Positions 59,496 through 64,000 of a stretch of DNA of 64,000 nt are shown here, piece by piece. Numbering within the stretch: the first letter of the stretch is position 1; every line of letters starts with the position of its first letter. The stretch spans positions 1-64,000 of the forward strand of contig JACQEO010000007.1 of assembly GCA_016200545.1 (NCBI GenBank), given 5' to 3'. Both the position numbers and the translations under genes were made by a program. The notes below the pieces were generated by a model. That model did no database searches. It had not been told where the DNA came from and saw nothing but the letters and a program-made list of their open reading frames with translations. This DNA comes from Deltaproteobacteria bacterium (lineage in GTDB: Bacteria; Desulfobacterota; Binatia; UTPRO1).

Positions 59496-61622
59496 GTGAC
59501 GGTGATGCTCCACGGGCCTCTGCCGCTCTTCATCGCGCAAGCGGTCCTGATCATCGGACTCTCGCGCGCCATCGGCCTCGCGGCGCGGCGCATGCGGCAA
59601 CCGATGGTGATCGCCGAGATCCTCGCCGGCGTCATGCTCGGGCCGTCGCTGCTCGGTTGGTTGCTGCCGGACGTTTCGCGCGCGCTCTTCCCGCACGAGT
59701 CGCTCGGCATCCTCCAGATGTTGAGCCAGATCGGGCTCATCCTCTTCATGTTCCTCGTCGGCCTCGAGTTCGACGCCCAGCTGCTGCGCGGCCGCGGACA
59801 CACTTCGGTGGTCATCAGCCACACCAGCATCATCGTGCCGTTCGCCCTCGGCGCGTTGCTCGCGCTCTACCTGTACCCGCGGCTGTCGGCGCCGTCGGTG
59901 CCCTTCAGCTCGTTCACCCTCTTCATGGGCGCGGCGATGAGCATCACCGCTTTTCCGGTGTTGGCGCGGATCCTGGTCGAGCGCCGCCTGCTCAAGACCA
60001 AACTCGGGGCGCTGACGATCACGTGCGCCGCGGTCGACGACGTCACCGCGTGGTGCATCCTCGCGTTCGTCGTTGCGATCGTGCGCGTCACGAGCCTCGT
60101 CGCCGCGCTGTGGACGACGGCGCTCGCGCTCGTCTACGTCGTCGCGATACTGGTCGTCGTGCGTCCCTTCGTGCGGCGGCTCGCGAGCCGCAGCGCCAAT
60201 CGCGAGGGCCTGAACCAGAACGTCGTCGCGATGACGTTGATGCTCGTCCTCCTGTCGAGTTGGGCGACCGAGTGGATCGGCATCCACGCGCTCTTCGGCG
60301 CCTTCATCTTCGGCGCCGTCGTGCCCAAGGAAAACCGCTTCGCGCAGATCCTCGCCGACAAGCTCGAAGACCTGGTCGTCATCCTGCTGCTGCCACTCTT
60401 CTTCGCATACAGCGGCTTGCGTACCGAGATCGGTCTCCTCAATAGCGCCTCGGCGTGGGTGATGTGCGGACTCATCGTCGCGGCCGCCTGTCTCGGGAAG
60501 TTCGGTGGTAGCGCGGTCGCGGCGCGCCTGACCGGCTTGCACTGGCGTGAGGCGACGGCGCTCGGAATCCTCATGAACACGCGCGGCCTCATCGAGCTCA
60601 TCGTGCTCAACATCGGTCTCGACCTCGGCGTCATCTCGCCGACGCTGTTCACGATGATGGTGCTGATGGCGCTGGTGACGACGTTCATGACGACGCCGCT
60701 GCTCGCGATGGTGTACCCGCTCGCTGCGCTGGTGCGCGACGAGGAGGACGCGGCGCAGGTGTCGCCGGCGGGATTTACCGTGCTGATGTGCGTCGCCTAC
60801 GACCGCAGCGGACCCGCGATGGTGACCGTCGCCGGCGCGCTCGCGGGCGACGGCGCAAACGGCGGGCGCCTGTACGCGCTCCGCCTCGTGCCGCCCGCCG
60901 ATCGCGCGTCGTTCGTCATGCGCCAGCACGCGGGTACCGACGACGCCGCGGCGCTGGCGCCGCTCCTCGAGCGCGCCGCACGCCTCGGTCTCGAGGTCCG
61001 GCCGCTCTCGTTCGTCTCACCGCAGCCGGCCCACGACATCTGCGACGTCGCGGCGGTGAAGCGGGCGGATCTCGTGCTGCTCGGCTGGCACAAGCCGATT
61101 CTCGGCAACACCGTCCTGAGCGGCACCGTCCACGACGTCATGCAGCGCGCCGAGACCGACGTCGGCGTCTTGATCGATCGCGGCCTCGACCGCATCGAGC
61201 ACGTGCTCCTGCCCTACCTCGGCACGGCGCACGACGCCGGCGCCCTCCGGCTCGCCCATCGTCTCGCCGCCGGCGCCGGCGTGCGCGTCACCATCCTGCA
61301 CGTAATCGAGCCCGGGCGTGACGCCGCCGCATCGGGAGTCGCGGCGCAGGTGCAGGAGACCTTCGCGGGCGTCGACGAGAGCCGGGTCGACTTGCGGGTG
61401 ATTCGGCACCCGACCGCATGGCGCGCCGCGGTCGACGAGGCGGCGCGTGGCTACGACCTCGTGCTCATCGGGGCCGGCGCGGAATGGGGTCTCGAGCACC
61501 GGCCCTTCGGCATCCATTCCGAGCTGATCATCCGCGAGTGCCCGACGTCGTTGCTCGTCGTCCGCCAATATCGCGCGAGTGCGGTCGTCGCGGCGTCGCG
61601 GCGCGCGGCCGCCGCAGTCTGA
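59496..61622 (+). CDS. CPA2-type cation/proton antiporter with C-terminal UspA-like domains
   Basis: 708 aa from GTG 59496 or ATG 59505. About 12 transmembrane helices in residues 10-410, with VIAEILAGVMLGPSLLGWLL, FLVGLEFDAQLL, the core ITCAAVDDVTAWCILAF (paired Asp of the ion site) and GILMNTRGLIELIVLNIGLD, as in KefB/GerN-like carriers. Residues 425-700 are two UspA-like lobes (LLGWHKPILGNTVLSGTVHD; VLIGAGAEWGLEHRPFGIHS, PTSLLVVRQY), probably nucleotide-binding regulators in place of TrkA-N. Exchanges K+ or Na+ for protons. Confidence 0.9.
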   Translation: MTVMLHGPLPLFIAQAVLIIGLSRAIGLAARRMRQPMVIAEILAGVMLGPSLLGWLLPDVSRALFPHESLGILQMLSQIGLILFMFLVGLEFDAQLLRGRGHTSVVISHTSIIVPFALGALLALYLYPRLSAPSVPFSSFTLFMGAAMSITAFPVLARILVERRLLKTKLGALTITCAAVDDVTAWCILAFVVAIVRVTSLVAALWTTALALVYVVAILVVVRPFVRRLASRSANREGLNQNVVAMTLMLVLLSSWATEWIGIHALFGAFIFGAVVPKENRFAQILADKLEDLVVILLLPLFFAYSGLRTEIGLLNSASAWVMCGLIVAAACLGKFGGSAVAARLTGLHWREATALGILMNTRGLIELIVLNIGLDLGVISPTLFTMMVLMALVTTFMTTPLLAMVYPLAALVRDEEDAAQVSPAGFTVLMCVAYDRSGPAMVTVAGALAGDGANGGRLYALRLVPPADRASFVMRQHAGTDDAAALAPLLERAARLGLEVRPLSFVSPQPAHDICDVAAVKRADLVLLGWHKPILGNTVLSGTVHDVMQRAETDVGVLIDRGLDRIEHVLLPYLGTAHDAGALRLAHRLAAGAGVRVTILHVIEPGRDAAASGVAAQVQETFAGVDESRVDLRVIRHPTAWRAAVDEAARGYDLVLIGAGAEWGLEHRPFGIHSELIIRECPTSLLVVRQYRASAVVAASRRAAAAV

Positions 61623-61690
61623 TCACGGCGACCGCGTGACGTGGCGGGGGCGACATCCGCCGCCCCCGCCAGTCTCCACCCCCACCCCCC

Positions 61691-62023
61691 TCAGCCGTGC
61701 GCCCGAGAGTTCAGGAGCGCGGCGTCGGTCCCAGCGCGGCGTCGTCGAGCGCGCACCGGCGCGGATTGCGCCTCCGGTGCCGCGACGGTCGCCGAAAAAC
61801 GGACGTGGATCCCCTCGAGCGTCAGCGCCGCCACCAGAGCCGAGACTCTGGCGAGGAGCGCTCGGTCCTCCGTCCCGCCGAGATTCAAGGCAAGACAGGT
61901 ACGGGCCGCCTCCTCATCGCGAAGCGCCCGTACGTGGGAACGAAGGGTCTCGAGATTGTATGCCGTCGCCGGCGCGGCGAAATACAGCGAGCCGCGCGGC
62001 GACGAGATCCACGCCTGCAACAT
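61691..62023 (-). CDS. Hypothetical protein
   Basis: 110 aa from ATG 62023 with GGAAGGGAGAGG upstream, a good ribosome site. Residues 1-80 look folded (AWISSPRGSLYFAAPATAYN; RTCLALNLGGTEDRALLARV; ALVAALTLEGIHVRFSATVA); the tail is Arg/Ala-rich. No signal peptide. Family not recognised. It follows the porin gene by 26 bp on the same strand and may be cotranscribed. Confidence 0.5.
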   Translation of the reverse strand: MLQAWISSPRGSLYFAAPATAYNLETLRSHVRALRDEEAARTCLALNLGGTEDRALLARVSALVAALTLEGIHVRFSATVAAPEAQSAPVRARRRRAGTDAALLNSRAHG

Positions 62024-62049
62024 GATGCCTCTCCCTTCCCAGCCCCTTC

Positions 62050-63483
62050 TTAGAACTGGATCTGAAAGCGCGTGAGCAGCACGTCCTCGTGGTCGCGCTT
62101 GACCGACCCGAAGGTGACGTGCTGCGAGAAATTCGCGCGCTCGTAATTGAACTGCACCTTGAATGCCTTGTTGAGGTACCAGTTGAGCCCACCGGTGTAC
62201 GCCCAGGTGTTGTCGGCGCCCTTGGCGAGCTTCGCCTTGAGCGGACCGTCGTTGATGTCGACGTTGCTCACCCGCCCCGCGATCTCGAACGCGCCCCAGC
62301 GCCCGTTCCAGGGATCGAAGTTGTCGATCGGGACGACGGTCTTGTACGAGGCGTCCTCGCCGGTGAGGACGTACGACGCCTGAACGAACCAGCCGCGGTT
62401 GCGCTCGTCGGCTTCGGGATGCGTGACCGGGCTCGGCGCGGTGCCGAGCGTGCCTTTGACGTGCGACTCGGTGCGGAGGTACTCGCCCATGAGGCCGAAC
62501 GGGCCGACGTAGTAGTAGGCCTGCGGAACGATGCGATACTGCTGACCCTTGCCGGTGACGCTCGCCGTGCTCACGTACTGGTAGAAGTTCGAGCGGCCGG
62601 TGGTCTTGTAGGTCAGGTTCGACTCGGACTCGTTGGTGCGCTCGCCGATGCCACCGGCGACCCCGAACCCGAGACCTTTGAGCGGCGCGACGTCGATCGA
62701 GCGGAAGGGCTGCACGAAGACGCGACCGGCAAAGTCCTTGTCGGTCTGATTGTCGCCGTCCGACGACTGGGAGCCGTTGGCGACGCCGTTGAAGAGGCCG
62801 AGCTGATAGCTGAACGTCGAATCGGCGACGTCGCCGTAGAGCATGATGCCGACGTCACGATTCGGCGCCAGGTTCTGCGAGATCGCGCGCTCGATGAAGG
62901 TGAGATCCGCACCCGACTGCAAGCGCTCGAGGCTGATCGGCTCTTTGAACCTACCGGCACGGATCGACGCGTACGGGAGGTACTTCACGTCCATGTAGGC
63001 GTCCTGGAGGACGGTCGTGCCGCCCCCGAAGTCGGGCATGATGCGGAAGTCGAAGTACTTGTAGAGGGTTCCCTCGACGATCGGATGGACGCGCCGCATG
63101 AAAAAGCTGTCGTTGCCGGTGTCGCCCGCGTCGAAGGGGAAGAAGCGATAGTCGGCCTGCGAGTAGCCGCGGAGTTTCAGCTTGAAGTCGCCGCTCGGTG
63201 ACTGCAGGAAGAAGCCATCCTGCCATCCGGCGAGGAGCTTCTGCTTCTTGAAGGCCGAGTCGAGAGCGCTGTCGAGGTCCTCCTTCTTGACGACGTCGCT
63301 CGCGCCCGCGCGCTCGGCTTTCAGCTGCTGGATCTCCTGCTCGAGCCTCTCGATGCGCTCGTCGACGGTCGGGGCGCGCGCCGGCCGGTAATCGCCCGCG
63401 CGCGCGGCGAGGGGAAAGGCCAAGAGAAGGCCGGCGAGCGTGGCGCCGGCCTTTCGTGCTCTCCGAACGGGTAAGCTGCTCAT
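62050..63483 (-). CDS. OprO/OprP-type phosphate-selective porin family protein
   Basis: 477 aa from ATG 63483, chosen for the GGAGG eight bases upstream; ATG 63498 adds five residues. Signal peptide about 1-29. A short coiled coil (IERLEQEIQQLKAE) precedes the beta-barrel, as in trimeric OprP/O relatives. Barrel strands include FKLKLRGYSQADYRFFPF, FFMRRVHPIVEGTLYKYFDF, YASIRAGRFKEPISLERLQS and a final VLLTRFQIQF ending in Phe for Bam recognition. Likely an anion (phosphate or pyrophosphate) channel; no pho gene is nearby. Confidence 0.9.
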   Translation of the reverse strand: MSSLPVRRARKAGATLAGLLLAFPLAARAGDYRPARAPTVDERIERLEQEIQQLKAERAGASDVVKKEDLDSALDSAFKKQKLLAGWQDGFFLQSPSGDFKLKLRGYSQADYRFFPFDAGDTGNDSFFMRRVHPIVEGTLYKYFDFRIMPDFGGGTTVLQDAYMDVKYLPYASIRAGRFKEPISLERLQSGADLTFIERAISQNLAPNRDVGIMLYGDVADSTFSYQLGLFNGVANGSQSSDGDNQTDKDFAGRVFVQPFRSIDVAPLKGLGFGVAGGIGERTNESESNLTYKTTGRSNFYQYVSTASVTGKGQQYRIVPQAYYYVGPFGLMGEYLRTESHVKGTLGTAPSPVTHPEADERNRGWFVQASYVLTGEDASYKTVVPIDNFDPWNGRWGAFEIAGRVSNVDINDGPLKAKLAKGADNTWAYTGGLNWYLNKAFKVQFNYERANFSQHVTFGSVKRDHEDVLLTRFQIQF

Positions 63484-63633
63484 GTGATCGTCCTCCATCG
63501 TGTGTGCACGCCTCCGGTCGTCCGGTCGGTTCGTGTCAGAGGTTGCGTGGTCTCCCGATGTCGGGTCGACGCGCGACAGTCGTTTCGTCGGTCTCCACGC
63601 GCGGGTCCGTCCGCGCGATGTCGTAGGCGGTGG

Positions 63634-64000
63634 TCACGAGGCGGCGCCGACGGGGCCGAAGACGACCCACGTGCCGGTGCGGAAGCCGTGTCCCCCGGGA
63701 CGCGGATCGTGCGACCCGCGTCCCGAGGGACCCCACCACCCCGTCCGTCTGGCCGACGGAAGGCGCGACGACCGCGTCTCGCCTTGGACGTCGATCGTCA
63801 GCCTGATCTCGGGCGCGAGCCCGGCGCAGAGCGCGCGTACCCGTGCCGCCGCCGCCTCGCCGCTGTCGAGCGGCACGATGATCTGAATCTCCGTCTCGGG
63901 TCCCGCGGCACGGGCCTCGTCGACGATCAGCTGCACGGCCGCGGGCACGAGCCACCCGGCGCGTACGCTGAGCTTCGGGAGGTGTCCCGCGGAGACGAGA
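63634..64000 (-). CDS. Partial CDS at right edge, unknown
   Basis: The minus frame ending at 63634 stays open through the right edge, so the gene begins beyond 64000. The visible 121 residues include HLPKLSVRAGWLVPAAVQLI, then EARAAGPETEIQIIVPLDSG and VRALCAGLAPEIRLTIDVQG, an alternating strand-helix pattern, and end TWVVFGPVGAAS. No motif I can name. It lies 150 bp upstream of the porin start on the same strand and could share its operon. Confidence 0.5.
   Translation of the reverse strand, partial: LVSAGHLPKLSVRAGWLVPAAVQLIVDEARAAGPETEIQIIVPLDSGEAAAARVRALCAGLAPEIRLTIDVQGETRSSRLPSARRTGWWGPSGRGSHDPRPGGHGFRTGTWVVFGPVGAAS

Noticed and set aside
59268-60929. 553-residue minus-strand frame
   Set aside because: Charged low-complexity shadow of the antiporter gene; the plus strand has helices and ion-site motifs.

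Overview
The window is GC-rich chromosomal DNA, densely coding on both strands, from a Gram-negative bacterium: there are an outer-membrane porin, several lipoproteins with lipoboxes, Sec signal peptides and an ApaG/RNase D pair. The mix of an F420-type LLM oxidoreductase, Rieske and P450 oxygenases, a PuuD-type membrane protein, and many secreted Cys-rich proteins with Thr/Pro linkers resembles uncultured Candidatus Binatia-like or deltaproteobacterial genomes. That placement is inference; no rRNA or ribosomal protein gene is present. At least five otherwise good genes are broken by a single missing or extra base, so part of the apparent pseudogenisation may be assembly error.

Layout. 1-1.96 kb: a decayed island. 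It has a chimeric gene remnant and two identical 57-bp copies of the 3' half of a tRNA-Ser(UGA) gene, which flank a MazF-type toxin-antitoxin pair. 1.96-4.65 kb: a TetR/Rieske oxygenase/crotonase operon behind a promoter carrying two 16-bp operator-like palindromes. 4.7-7.2 kb: a decayed gene tail, then BON protein, ApaG and RNase D. 7.3-9.25 kb: a predicted sigma-54 promoter, two repetitive small envelope proteins (one frameshifted) and a sigma-54 activator with half a receiver domain. 9.3-13.9 kb: small secreted proteins, an Lnb/DUF4105 protein and a fused transporter/spermidine-synthase-like protein. 13.98-18.3 kb: a P450 divergent from a HemW-like radical SAM enzyme plus a lone acyl carrier protein, then a receiver-less sigma-54 activator.

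19.8-32 kb is one large chemosensory cluster: REC-CheW, CheR-TPR, CheW, MCP, CheA-REC, a second (frameshifted) MCP, CheB, a REC-histidine kinase and a convergent second REC-histidine kinase. Its architecture is Wsp-like, but the diguanylate cyclase output is replaced by kinases. MotB and MotA follow at 34.3-36.1 kb, with no flagellar structural gene in view.

32-64 kb is accessory: secreted Cys-rich proteins, a beta-propeller, DUF72, a divergent pair of cupredoxin-like lipoproteins, a PuuD-type membrane protein, intact tRNA-Ser(GCU) and tRNA-Arg(ACG), an MFS transporter, a Kir-type potassium channel (frameshifted), a parallel beta-helix protein, zinc-ribbon proteins, a FecR-like repeat protein, a DadA-like oxidase (frameshifted), an LLM oxidoreductase, an intergenic block of long perfect hairpins, a CPA2 antiporter with UspA domains, and an OprO/P-type porin.
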